Assembly (NCBI RefSeq): GCF_000165675.1
Contig: NZ_AEIZ01000013.1
Span: 20,467-84,466, forward strand
Length of the DNA: 64,000 nt
Source of the DNA: Leuconostoc fallax KCTC 3537
Lineage (GTDB): Bacteria; Bacillota; Bacilli; Lactobacillales; Lactobacillaceae
Direction: 5' to 3'
Under the pieces are notes generated by a model, which worked only from the letters and a program-made list of their open reading frames with translations, did not search any database and had not been told where the DNA came from. Positions 7,541-15,330 of the stretch are shown piece after piece (position 1 is the stretch's first letter; every line of letters starts with the position of its first letter). Made by a program: the position numbers and the translations under genes.

Positions 7541-8440
7541 TTATGAATTAATTGTTGTTGTACGAACTAAATCTTGCCAATCATGTTCCCAAACAACGGC
7601 AATTGCGCCAGCACCAGTATGAACCGCGATTGAAGGTGCCATAGCACTACGTTCAAATTGGATGGTTGGGTACTCTTTTTGTAGTTCTGCTTGCCATTTA
7701 TCACCAAGTTTTTGGTTATTCGCATCAATTACTGTAATACGAACCGGATAGGCTACGGTACTCAACGCTTCGGTAAGTGCTAGTTTAATTTCTTTCAGCG
7801 CCCCGCTCATTTTACGTGACTTCCCTACTGCCGCAATTTTACCATCTAGCACCAAATTAATAGATAGAATTGGTTTAATATTGAGCAAACCACCAATTAA
7901 GGCCTGTCCCGTACTAATTCTACCAGTACGTTGTAAATGGGAAATATCATTTACTGCAAAACGCACACCCATGGTTTGTCTCAATTGGTTTAATGCAGCC
8001 ATAATGCGTTCTGCATCAACACCTTGATCAGCCAATGTTGCTGCTAATAAGGCTTGGTGTCCAGCAGCAATAACTGTGATGCGCGAATCCCATGTATAAA
8101 CAGCCATCCCCTCATAACTGGCAGCAACATTCGTCACTGTTTGGTAACTACCAGATATACCTGACGATAGCGTCATCAAAATAGCAGTATCATAGCCTAT
8201 TGCTTTGGCTTGATTTAAAGCTTCAATCCACTCACCTGGTGATGGTTGAGAAGTGGCCGGTAGATCTTTCTTTTCATCGATAAGTTTAATTAAAGCAGCA
8301 ACATCTTGAATATCGCTTTCTTCGCGATAAGCTTCATCACCAAAAATAATAGGCAAGCTCACTTGCATAATATGATAACGATTGCGTTTTTCTAACGGAA
8401 TAGCAAATGAGCTATCAACGATAATGGCGATTTTTGACAT
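7541..8440 (-). CDS. DegV family fatty-acid-binding protein
   Basis: A 299-residue two-domain DegV protein. The N-terminal IAIIVDSSFAIP, the PATSQPSPGEW motif (residues about 60-70), the LSSGISGSYQT ligand loop and FAVNDISHLQRTGRIS match the family. In Gram-positives several paralogues (FakB) present fatty acids to the kinase FakA; others have no known partner. No fakA lies nearby, so kinase partnership is inference. ATG at 8440 follows AGGAGAAATATAAT. The gene is separated from the crcB pair by about 30 bases on the same strand and may share their transcript. Confidence 0.85.
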   Translation of the reverse strand: MSKIAIIVDSSFAIPLEKRNRYHIMQVSLPIIFGDEAYREESDIQDVAALIKLIDEKKDLPATSQPSPGEWIEALNQAKAIGYDTAILMTLSSGISGSYQTVTNVAASYEGMAVYTWDSRITVIAAGHQALLAATLADQGVDAERIMAALNQLRQTMGVRFAVNDISHLQRTGRISTGQALIGGLLNIKPILSINLVLDGKIAAVGKSRKMSGALKEIKLALTEALSTVAYPVRITVIDANNQKLGDKWQAELQKEYPTIQFERSAMAPSIAVHTGAGAIAVVWEHDWQDLVRTTTINS

Positions 8441-8474
8441 ATTATTATATTTCTCCTAAATTAACATATTTCTT

Positions 8475-8822
8475 TTATCGCAAAATAAAATGGCTGAATA
8501 ACAATCCTAAAGCTAAGCTGAAACATCCGCAAATTGTTTGCAATAGTAAGTAGCCAATTTGCCGTCGTAGACGCTTTTGAGCACTCTGCGTCATCATGGT
8601 ACTAAATGTTGTAAAGCCACCTAAAAAGCCGGTAATCAGGATTTCGCGCCAAAAAGAGGCATGCACCTGTGTTAGGACTATTCCCAAAATAAAAGCACCG
8701 ATAATATTAACCACGAAAACTGCCGTAAAATATTGAAAATGCGGTGGCCACCAGGTCATCACGGCAAATCTTAGCATCGAGGCAATGCCCGCACCTAATG
8801 CAATCCAAAGTAATGTCATCAT
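8475..8822 (-). CDS. crcB: CrcB/FluC fluoride channel subunit 2
   Basis: A 115-residue four-helix channel subunit. Family signatures include ALGAGIASMLRFAV at the N-terminus, VVNIIGAFILGI, and the sodium/fluoride motif GFLGGFTTFSTM. Its start overlaps the stop of the upstream crcB by one base (TAATG). Paired crcB genes encode two chains that assemble as an antiparallel heterodimer exporting fluoride. Confidence 0.9.
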   Translation of the reverse strand: MMTLLWIALGAGIASMLRFAVMTWWPPHFQYFTAVFVVNIIGAFILGIVLTQVHASFWREILITGFLGGFTTFSTMMTQSAQKRLRRQIGYLLLQTICGCFSLALGLLFSHFILR

Positions 8823-9217
8823 TATGTCCTATTCACAATTCTTCTCGCAAACAAACGTCCCCAAACAACCATTAACATACCGCCGACTATTGTCATCACT
8901 AAATATAGTACGGCTTCCTCTGGTTCATCCATTAACAACTCATAGCTCTGTAAAATAAGCGCACTGAATGTCGTAAAGCCACCAATAACGCCTGTTCCAA
9001 TAAATGATTGCCAATGGCTTAATCGACTATCCGTCAATAATAAGTATTCACCCAACATTGCCAAACAAAAAGTGCCGAGTAAATTAATAAAAGTAATCAT
9101 GATTGGCCAATGACCAATATGCGGTATTAATTGTAGTAAATAACGTAAACTACCACCAATGGCTCCACCCAAACCAATAATTAATAATTTAATTATAAAA
9201 TCACTTTGTTTTTGCAT
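8822..9217 (-). CDS. crcB: CrcB/FluC fluoride channel subunit 1
   Basis: A 131-residue partner of the downstream crcB, with GLGGAIGGSLRYLLQL, TFINLLGTFCLAML and GVIGGFTTFSAL at the expected positions. The first codons follow the -10 element almost immediately and no Shine-Dalgarno is visible, so the mRNA looks leaderless. There is no room for a fluoride riboswitch between the promoter and the start. Confidence 0.9.
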   Translation of the reverse strand: MQKQSDFIIKLLIIGLGGAIGGSLRYLLQLIPHIGHWPIMITFINLLGTFCLAMLGEYLLLTDSRLSHWQSFIGTGVIGGFTTFSALILQSYELLMDEPEEAVLYLVMTIVGGMLMVVWGRLFARRIVNRT

Positions 9218-9224
9218 ACTTTAT

Positions 9225-9253
9225 ATTCTAACAATTTTAAAGTTATTTGCCAA
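9225..9253 (-). promoter_or_regulatory. Promoter of the crcB pair, likely leaderless transcript
   Basis: TTGGCA (9248-9253), a 17-bp spacer and TAGAAT (9225-9230). The ATG begins at 9217, about seven bases after the -10, so transcription should start at or next to the A of ATG. It is back to back with the trp promoter. Confidence 0.6.
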
Positions 9254-9261
9254 AAATAGTC

Positions 9262-9290
9262 TTGACATTTAACATATTTCTTAGTATTCT
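9262..9290 (+). promoter_or_regulatory. Promoter of the trp leader and trpXYZ
   Basis: Perfect TTGACA (9262-9267), 17-bp spacer and TATTCT (9285-9290). Expected start near 9297, giving a ~250-base leader before trpX. Confidence 0.75.
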
Positions 9291-9320
9291 TAACCTATTC
9301 AGAAAACTTGGAGTAATATA

Positions 9321-9368
9321 ATGCACAATTTATTATTAATTTCTAATAAAGCCTGGTGGCGTCGGTAA
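9321..9368 (+). CDS. Tryptophan leader peptide MHNLLLISNKAWWRR
   Basis: A 15-codon frame with GGAG (9310-9313) seven bases before its ATG, starting about 24 bases into the transcript. It carries two consecutive Trp codons (9354-9359) followed by two Arg codons and TAA. The end of the frame contains GTCGGTA (9361-9367), which can pair with the downstream segment TACCGAC (9418-9424). A ribosome stalled on the Trp codons would cover GTCGGTA. This is the design of a classical amino-acid attenuator leader. Confidence 0.85.
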   Translation: MHNLLLISNKAWWRR

Positions 9369-9519
9369 AACAGCTTGTTCTTAAAAGGATAAAGCTGGCG
9401 GATTTCAGTTTTATCCATACCGACTATTTTGTGTATAACTCAAAGTCTGTATGGTAATGACCATACAGACTTTTCTTTTGACCTTGAATTGTCCTGTATG
9501 GCAAATCAAGGTCATTTTT
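9361..9519 (+). promoter_or_regulatory. Trp attenuator with alternative hairpins and two terminators
   Basis: Segment 1 is GTCGGTA (9361-9367). A local hairpin spans 9387-9397 with 9406-9416. Segment 2 is CCATACCGAC (9415-9424); it can pair with segment 1 or with segment 3 GTCTGTATGG (9445-9454). Segment 3 with segment 4 (9460-9472) forms a 13-bp terminator followed by TTTTCTTTT. A second terminator stem (9479-9491 with 9502-9514, one mismatch, T5) has the loop TCCTGTATGG, nearly a copy of segment 3, which could pair with a freed segment 4. Stalling at Trp codons favours 2:3 and readthrough. Confidence 0.75.
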
Positions 9520-9548
9520 AATTGAAATAATATTCTAGGAGAAACATT

Positions 9549-10546
9549 ATGAATAAACGACTAATGAGTGTAATAAGCATTATTGTAATCTTCTTGGCAA
9601 TTGCTTTTGTCACAACTAATCGTACACAAAAAATAAACAACAAGTACCAACGGTTGGTATTTTACAACTGGTCACCCACCCCGCACTCGATCAAATTAAC
9701 AAAGGCGTAGTTGCTGGTTTGAAATCAGAAGGTTTTGTTAATGGTAAAACCGTTAAGATTGATTATCAAAATGCGCAGGCTGATCAAAGTAACTTAAAAA
9801 CCATGGCCGAGAAATTTGCTAATGAGAACGCTGATATCACGGTCGGTATCGCGACGCCTGCTGCTCAGTCACTTGCTAAATCTGCTAATGGCCAAAATCC
9901 TGTCATTCTAGCTGGTATCACTGATCCAGTAGGTGGCGGACTCGTCAAATCTAATAACCGTCCCGGCGGTAATATTACAGGTACTTCTGGTGAATCACCC
10001 CTTGCCTCTCACCTTAACTTAATTAAGCGTGTTGTACCGAATGCTAAAAAACTGGGCATTATCTATACCTCCTCAGATCATGGTGGTGAATATAATGCTA
10101 AAAAAATGCAAGCTCTTGCCCAAAAAGCTGGCTACGATGTGCATATGTACACTATTTCAACCACCAATGACATGCAGCAAATTGCCGAAACAATGGCTAA
10201 TCAAGTAGATGCTGTCTATGCACCACAAGATAATGGTGTGGCGTCAGCAATGAAGACATTAGTTGGCGTAACAAATAAGGAAAAGGTACCCGTCTTCCCT
10301 GCTGTTAACACAATGGTCAAAGATGGTGGTCTTGCAACTGTCTCAGTTAATCAATTTGAACTGGGTAAAGCTTCTGGTATTATGGCCGGACGCGTTCTTA
10401 AAGGTAAGAACCCAGCCACCTATCCCATTAAGTTTATTACCAAAGGGGATATGACAATTAATACTTCAACTGCTAAAACACTAGGCATCACCTTACCCGA
10501 CGACATTGTGCGTGAAGCTGAAAATAAAGGAGAAATTTACAAATGA
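9549..10546 (+). CDS. trpX: TrpX-type ABC transporter substrate-binding protein (frameshifted near start)
   Basis: ABC_sub_bind family solute-binding protein, the first gene of a predicted tryptophan importer. AGGAG and ATG at 9549 give a signal-anchor (MNKRLMSVISIIVIFLAIAF). The frame is then lost at an A6 run (9628-9633); one added A gives KNKQQVPTVGILQLVTHPALDQ and joins the rest. The mature part has the family features GIATPAAQSLAKS, LAGITDPVGGG and YAPQDNGVASAM. No lipobox Cys is present, so it is probably held by an uncleaved helix. The stop overlaps trpY (ATGA). Tryptophan specificity is supported by the Trp leader peptide and by comparative T-box predictions for trpXYZ in other Firmicutes. 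Confidence 0.8.
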
Positions 10547-11442
10547 GTATGATTGTTTCCAGTATTGGTCAAGGCCTCTTATGGGCTGTCTTAGGTGTCG
10601 CTCTCTTCTTGACTTTCCGTATATTAAATTTTCCAGATATGACAGTTGAAGGTTCTTTTCCACTTGGTGCCGCAACAGCCGTCACTTTAATTAGTCATAA
10701 TGTTTCACCAATTTTAGCCACGATCATTGCCTTTGGTGTTGGTGCCTTGGCTGGTTTAGCGACAGGGTTACTTTATACAAAAGGTAAAATCCCAATTTTA
10801 CTAGCCGGAATTCTTGTTATGACTGCTTCTTTGTCTATTAACTTACGTATTATGGGATCAGCCAACATTTCCTTGTTGGGTAAAGATACTCTCTTTTCTG
10901 CCCATTTCTTGTCAACACTACCTAAATATTTTGACTCTGTCTTGGTTGGCTTTATTATTATCAGTGTTATTACTGCATTACTTGTCATTTTTCTACAAAC
11001 AGAAATTGGTCAAGCGTTCATCGCAACTGGTGATAATCCAACAATGGCACAATCTATTGGTATTCGTACAGATCGCATGACTATCATGGGCTTAATGATA
11101 TCTAATGGTTTGATTGCCTTTGGTGGCGCTGTCATTGCCCAAAATAATGGATACGCTGATATTAACATGGGTATTGGTATTATTGTCATTGCCCTTGCTT
11201 CAATTATTATCGGCGAAGTCGTTTTCGGCGAATTGACGCTAACAGAACGTCTCATCGCTGTTGTTGTTGGTTCCATTTTATACCGCCTTGTATTATTAGC
11301 TGTCTTAAGACTTGGTTTTTCAACCAACGATCTCAATTTATTGTCAGCCATCGTCTTAGCGATTGCCATGATGTTACCGCAAATCAGCAAAGCACTAAAG
11401 TTGGATAAAGTAATTAAGAAAGGATTGGCTAACCATGACTGA
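10543..11442 (+). CDS. trpY: TrpY-type ABC transporter permease
   Basis: A 299-residue polytopic permease of the family paired with ABC_sub_bind proteins. Recognisable segments are LFLTFRILNFPDMTVEGSF near the N-terminus, GLLYTKGKIPILLAGILVMT and TGDNPTMAQSIGI. It starts four bases inside the trpX stop and overlaps trpZ by eight bases, so the three subunits are translationally coupled. It forms the membrane channel of the importer. Confidence 0.85.
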   Translation: MSMIVSSIGQGLLWAVLGVALFLTFRILNFPDMTVEGSFPLGAATAVTLISHNVSPILATIIAFGVGALAGLATGLLYTKGKIPILLAGILVMTASLSINLRIMGSANISLLGKDTLFSAHFLSTLPKYFDSVLVGFIIISVITALLVIFLQTEIGQAFIATGDNPTMAQSIGIRTDRMTIMGLMISNGLIAFGGAVIAQNNGYADINMGIGIIVIALASIIIGEVVFGELTLTERLIAVVVGSILYRLVLLAVLRLGFSTNDLNLLSAIVLAIAMMLPQISKALKLDKVIKKGLANHD

Positions 11443-12202
11443 ACCCGTATTTAGACTTCAAGATGTTGATGTTACTGTAAAGCAAGGTACATTAGCTGCA
11501 ACTAAAATATTAAAAGGTATTAATTTTGATATATATGAAGGTGATTTTATCACTGTATTGGGAACAAACGGTGCTGGTAAATCCACTTTATTCAATGCTA
11601 TCGCTGGCAATCTCCAATTGAGTCACGGCCACATCTTGCACCACGGTACTGACATCACACAAAAAAGTCCAGTTGAACGAACAGATTACATTGCGCGCGT
11701 TTTTCAAGACCCTAAGATGGGTACTGCCCCTCGTATGACTGTTGCAGAAAACCTGTTGCTTGCCGAAAAGCGAGGCGCAAAACGACGCTTACGCGGACGT
11801 AATCTATCTAAAGAAAAATTAGCGCAATATCGTGAATTAACGCAAACAATGGGGAATAACCTCGATACCCGTTTACAAACAGCCACTGGCAATCTATCCG
11901 GTGGACAAAGACAAGCCCTAAGCTTCTTAATGGCAACGCTTGTTAAACCAGAATTATTGTTATTAGATGAACATACTGCTGCTTTAGATCCTAAAACTTC
12001 CGAACAACTGATGACAACAACTAATCAGCAAGTCACACAAAATCAGTTAACCGCCCTTATGATTACGCACAATTTAGCTGATGCGCTAAAATACGGTAAC
12101 CGTTTAATTGTTTTGAATGCTGGAGACATCGTGCTGGATGTTCGTAATGAAGAAAAAGCAAAATTATCCGAAGAACAATTACTCAAATATTTTATTGCAT
12201 AA
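11435..12202 (+). CDS. trpZ: TrpZ-type ABC transporter ATPase
   Basis: A 255-residue ATPase with Walker A GTNGAGKST (about 45-53), Q-loop ARVFQDPKMGT, signature LSGGQRQAL and Walker B LLLLDEHTAALD, then the switch His in MITHNL. It closes the trpXYZ operon and powers uptake. Confidence 0.88.
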   Translation: MTEPVFRLQDVDVTVKQGTLAATKILKGINFDIYEGDFITVLGTNGAGKSTLFNAIAGNLQLSHGHILHHGTDITQKSPVERTDYIARVFQDPKMGTAPRMTVAENLLLAEKRGAKRRLRGRNLSKEKLAQYRELTQTMGNNLDTRLQTATGNLSGGQRQALSFLMATLVKPELLLLDEHTAALDPKTSEQLMTTTNQQVTQNQLTALMITHNLADALKYGNRLIVLNAGDIVLDVRNEEKAKLSEEQLLKYFIA

Positions 12203-12213
12203 CAACAAATAAG

Positions 12214-12303
12214 ATGGTATTGTTTCCCATCTTCAAAGACCACTTTTTAGATCAAACAGGTAATATTTCTTTTGAAAAAGCTTTTGAAAAAGCTGTCACG
12301 TAA
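12214..12303 (+). other. Short unexplained open frame after trpZ
   Basis: A 29-residue frame (MVLFPIFKDHFLDQTGNISF...) follows trpZ. It has no clear ribosome site and starts within a hairpin AAGATGG/CCATCTT (12211-12233). It may be a remnant or chance; no function is claimed. Confidence 0.2.
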
Positions 12304-12327
12304 AATTTAGTTTGTTCGTTTTTTAAT

Positions 12328-12353
12328 AAAAAGCATACTTAGGTATGCTTTTT
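12328..12353. terminator. Bidirectional terminator, trpXYZ and MFS gene
   Basis: An 11-bp stem AAAAAGCATAC (12328-12338) with GTATGCTTTTT (12343-12353), loop TTAG. The end of the convergent MFS gene lies inside it. Confidence 0.85.
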
Positions 12354-13532
12354 ATTTTGCTTAAAGGTCATCATAAACAAACCACCACTAATCAGAATCA
12401 TCATGATAAACACTGACAAAAAAGAGCCCTCATCCAACCTCGGTCCATCATAAATCCTGAATATAGCGGACCAACCACGCGTCCTGAACTAATCATCATT
12501 GTCACAAAACCTTGTGCCTGCCCAGCAACCGACTGTGGCGTCATTTGAGCAACCCACGCTGGAACTTGTGGACTTTGCAACATTTCACCCACAGTTAATA
12601 GTTCAAATACAATCACAATTTGCCAAAAATCTCGAACAAAATTAAAAGAAAAACTAGAAGCAAAAATGACGCTCCCAATCAAAATGGATACTTCATAGCG
12701 ATGTTTATTAGCCCAATTAGAAATAACTCTTTGGAACAAAATAATCGTAATGCCGTTAATCATCCATAAATCCGCATAATTTCTTGTCGGCATCCCCAAT
12801 GTCTTCATATGTGGTGCCATCACTGTCTCCCATAAGATATACGACAAGTAAGTAATAAATAGTAAGGCACCAATGGCAATTAATAACGGTGTGAGTTGCA
12901 ATTTCTTTGGTGTGAGATTTGTATGACGATCAGTACGTACAACAGGAACTGTTGGTATATCAACGCTCACATTGAACTTAAAAAGACAACCAACCACAAT
13001 AGTAAATAAATAAAGCTCGAAATGATCATTAGTAGATAAAAACCATAGTCAAAAAGGTAACCCACAACTAATGTACCTAAAACCATCCCTACATTTAATA
13101 CGATATACAGATTATTAAAAACAACACGCGTCTTTTCAGATCGAATCGTTGTTGCATAAGCATTAACTAAAGTTAATTCGATTCCCATACCAAAATTCGC
13201 AACCCATATTAAAATCGCAAACATTGGCCAGCCATTCCAAAAAATCAGGCTTGCGACAGCCAAAAAATAATAGCAATCGTTACTAGTAACGCCTTATAAG
13301 GTTGCCAGTGATCAAATAATTGCCCACCAATGAAAGAACCAAAGACGCTTATCATTGATCCTATCATCAAAACAAGACCTGCAGTCATAAAACTTTGATG
13401 TAGCTGGCCTGTCATATATAGGGTAGATACCGGCCATATCATTGAATTACCGATATTAGATAGCAATGTTCCAATAAGTAACCATTTTTCATCTAATGTG
13501 TGATTGACCATCTGCTTTTGTTCAATATGCAT
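12339..13532 (-). pseudogene. MFS transporter broken by three frameshifts in this record
   Basis: A major facilitator protein of about 395 residues, split over three frames. Part 1 (13532 to about 13265) has the start and MFS motif GGQLFDHWQPYK. Part 2 continues as VASLIFWNGWPMFAIL. Part 3 carries the C-terminal half (GEMLQSPQVPAWVAQM, GQAQGFVTMMISSGRVVGPLYSGFMMDR). The shifts are at an A6 run 13262-13267, an A5 run 12980-12984 and near 12434-12439; each is cured by one added base, and the C-terminus then ends with MTFKQNKKHT at 12339. Substrate unknown. It is either a real pseudogene or three miscalls. Confidence 0.75.
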
Positions 13533-13694
13533 AAATCCTCCAAAACTTTAATTAGTATAGCATGAAAAAGGATTCGCTCAGCCTAGCACCATAAAAGTAT
13601 GGTTTGACGTCCAAATGTACCCCTAACCCTTCTGATTTATACAAGCTTTGACATAAATTACGCCTTACAATGATGTAACCGTTTTATTCTCGTT

Positions 13695-13722
13695 GTTCAA
13701 CAGTGAACATTTGCGTTATACT
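13695..13722 (+). promoter_or_regulatory. zwf promoter region with small inverted repeat
   Basis: TATACT (13717-13722) is preceded by TTGTTC at 18-bp spacing. The -35 lies in an inverted repeat GTTCA (13695-13699) ACAG TGAAC (13704-13708), a possible regulator site. Confidence 0.45.
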
Positions 13723-13758
13723 AGTACATGAAAACGATAAACTTTTAAGGGGAACATC

Positions 13759-15222
13759 ATGGTTTCAGAAATTAAAACTTTGGTAACTTTCTTTGGTGGT
13801 ACTGGTGATTTAGCAAAGCGTAAGCTTTACCCATCAGTCTTTAACCTTTATAAAAAAGGCTACCTACAAGAACACTTTGCCATTGTCGGTACAGCACGTC
13901 AGGATTTAAGCGATGCTGAATTTAAGCAATTAGTTCGTGAATCTATCGCAGACTTTACTGAAGATCAGGCACAAGCAGAAGCCTTCATCGAGCATTTTTC
14001 ATATCGTGCACACGATGTAACCGATGCCGCATCATATAATGTCTTAAAGCTCGCGATTGAAGAAGCAGCACAAAAGTTTGACATTGAAGGCAATCGTATT
14101 TTCTATATGTCTGTTGCACCACGTTTCTTTGGTACAATTGCACAATATCTGAAATCAGAAGGATTGTTAGCCACAACTGGTTATAACCGTTTGATGATTG
14201 AAAAGCCATTTGGTACATCATACGCAACCGCCGAAGCACTACAAAACGATTTGGAAGATGCTTTCGATGATAACCAACTATTCCGTATCGATCACTACTT
14301 AGGTAAGGAAATGGTTCAAAATATTGCGGCGCTACGTTTTGGAAACCCAATTTTTGATGCTGCTTGGAACAAAGATTACATCAAAAACGTACAAGTAACC
14401 CTTTCAGAAGTACTTGGTGTTGAAGAACGTGCTGGTTATTATGATACTGCTGGTGCCCTACTTGATATGATTCAAAACCATACAATGCAAATTGTTGGTT
14501 GGCTAGCAATGGAAAAGCCAGAATCATTTAATGACACAGATATCCGTGCTGCAAAAAATGCTGCCTTTAATGCTTTGAAAATCTATGACGAAGCAGAAGT
14601 TAACAAGTACTTTGTGCGTGCACAATATGGTGCTGGTGATTCTGCTGACTTTTTGCCTTACTTAGAAGAAAAAGATGTCCCTGCTGATTCAAAGAATAAC
14701 ACCTTTATCGCCGGTGAATTACAGTTTGATCTACCGCGTTGGGAAGGTGTGCCTTTCTACGTCCGTTCAGGAAAGCGTTTAGCTGCCAAGCAAACACGTG
14801 TTGATATCGTCTTCAAGGCTGGTAAATTCAACTTTGGTTCAGCCACACCTGCACAAGAATCTGTTTTGTCTATTTTGATTGATCCAAAGGGTGGCGTTCA
14901 ATTCACAGTTAATGCCAAGCGTGTATCAGACGCCTTTGATACACGAACAATTGACTTAGGTTGGCAAGCATCTGCCGAAGATAAGCAAAACACACCAGAA
15001 CCTTACGAACGTATGATTCATGATGCTATGGACGGTAATGGTTCTAACTTCGCAGATTGGAACGGTGTTGCAACTGCATGGCGTTTCGTTGATGCTATCT
15101 CAGCCGTTTATACAGCTGATAAGGCACCACTTGAAACTTACAAGTCAGGTTCAATGGGACCAGATGCATCTGACCAACTACTTGCTGCTAACGGCGATAA
15201 GTGGTTCTACACTGGTCAATAA
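13759..15222 (+). CDS. zwf: Glucose-6-phosphate 1-dehydrogenase
   Basis: A 487-residue enzyme that oxidises glucose 6-phosphate to 6-phosphogluconolactone, the entry step of the phosphoketolase pathway in heterofermenters. The nucleotide-binding GGTGDLAKRKLYPS is at residues 13-26, GTARQ at about 43-47 (the Arg-Gln pair linked with dual NAD/NADP use), substrate-binding RIDHYLGKE (about 175-183) and the catalytic His in QNHTMQ (about 240). The whole sequence closely resembles the L. mesenteroides enzyme recalled from memory. AAGGGG upstream supports the ATG. It is monocistronic, with its own promoter and terminator. Confidence 0.97.
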   Translation: MVSEIKTLVTFFGGTGDLAKRKLYPSVFNLYKKGYLQEHFAIVGTARQDLSDAEFKQLVRESIADFTEDQAQAEAFIEHFSYRAHDVTDAASYNVLKLAIEEAAQKFDIEGNRIFYMSVAPRFFGTIAQYLKSEGLLATTGYNRLMIEKPFGTSYATAEALQNDLEDAFDDNQLFRIDHYLGKEMVQNIAALRFGNPIFDAAWNKDYIKNVQVTLSEVLGVEERAGYYDTAGALLDMIQNHTMQIVGWLAMEKPESFNDTDIRAAKNAAFNALKIYDEAEVNKYFVRAQYGAGDSADFLPYLEEKDVPADSKNNTFIAGELQFDLPRWEGVPFYVRSGKRLAAKQTRVDIVFKAGKFNFGSATPAQESVLSILIDPKGGVQFTVNAKRVSDAFDTRTIDLGWQASAEDKQNTPEPYERMIHDAMDGNGSNFADWNGVATAWRFVDAISAVYTADKAPLETYKSGSMGPDASDQLLAANGDKWFYTGQ

Positions 15223-15237
15223 TTTATTACCTACTAC

Positions 15238-15271
15238 AAAAACGTTGATTCTCAATTGAATCAACGTTTTT
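15238..15271. terminator. zwf terminator
   Basis: A 14-bp stem, AAAAACGTTGATTC (15238-15251) with GAATCAACGTTTTT (15258-15271), ending in T-rich sequence. Confidence 0.85.
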
Positions 15272-15288
15272 TATTGACTTTATATCAT

Positions 15289-15322
15289 AAAAAACGGTAG
15301 CATCAAATGATGCCACCGTTTA
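15289..15322 (-). terminator. clpL terminator
   Basis: Stem 15293-15305 with 15308-15320, one G-U pair, followed on the minus strand by a T6 run (15294 to 15289). Confidence 0.75.
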
Positions 15323-15330
15323 TTTTGTCA

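Noticed and set aside
7395..7622. Plus-strand frame with LPLGLEPRTLGL-like start
   Set aside because: It is a translation across the antisense of tRNA-Lys and the end of the DegV gene, a common artefact.
9218..9260. Fluoride riboswitch before crcB
   Set aside because: The promoter lies almost on top of the start codon, leaving no space, and no conserved core is seen.
9321..9519. T-box for the trp transporter
   Set aside because: No T-box core (AAGGTGGTACCG-like) or stem I is present; the Trp-rich leader peptide explains the structure better.
12401..13532. Three separate small membrane proteins
   Set aside because: They join into a single MFS protein once single bases are added at three sites.
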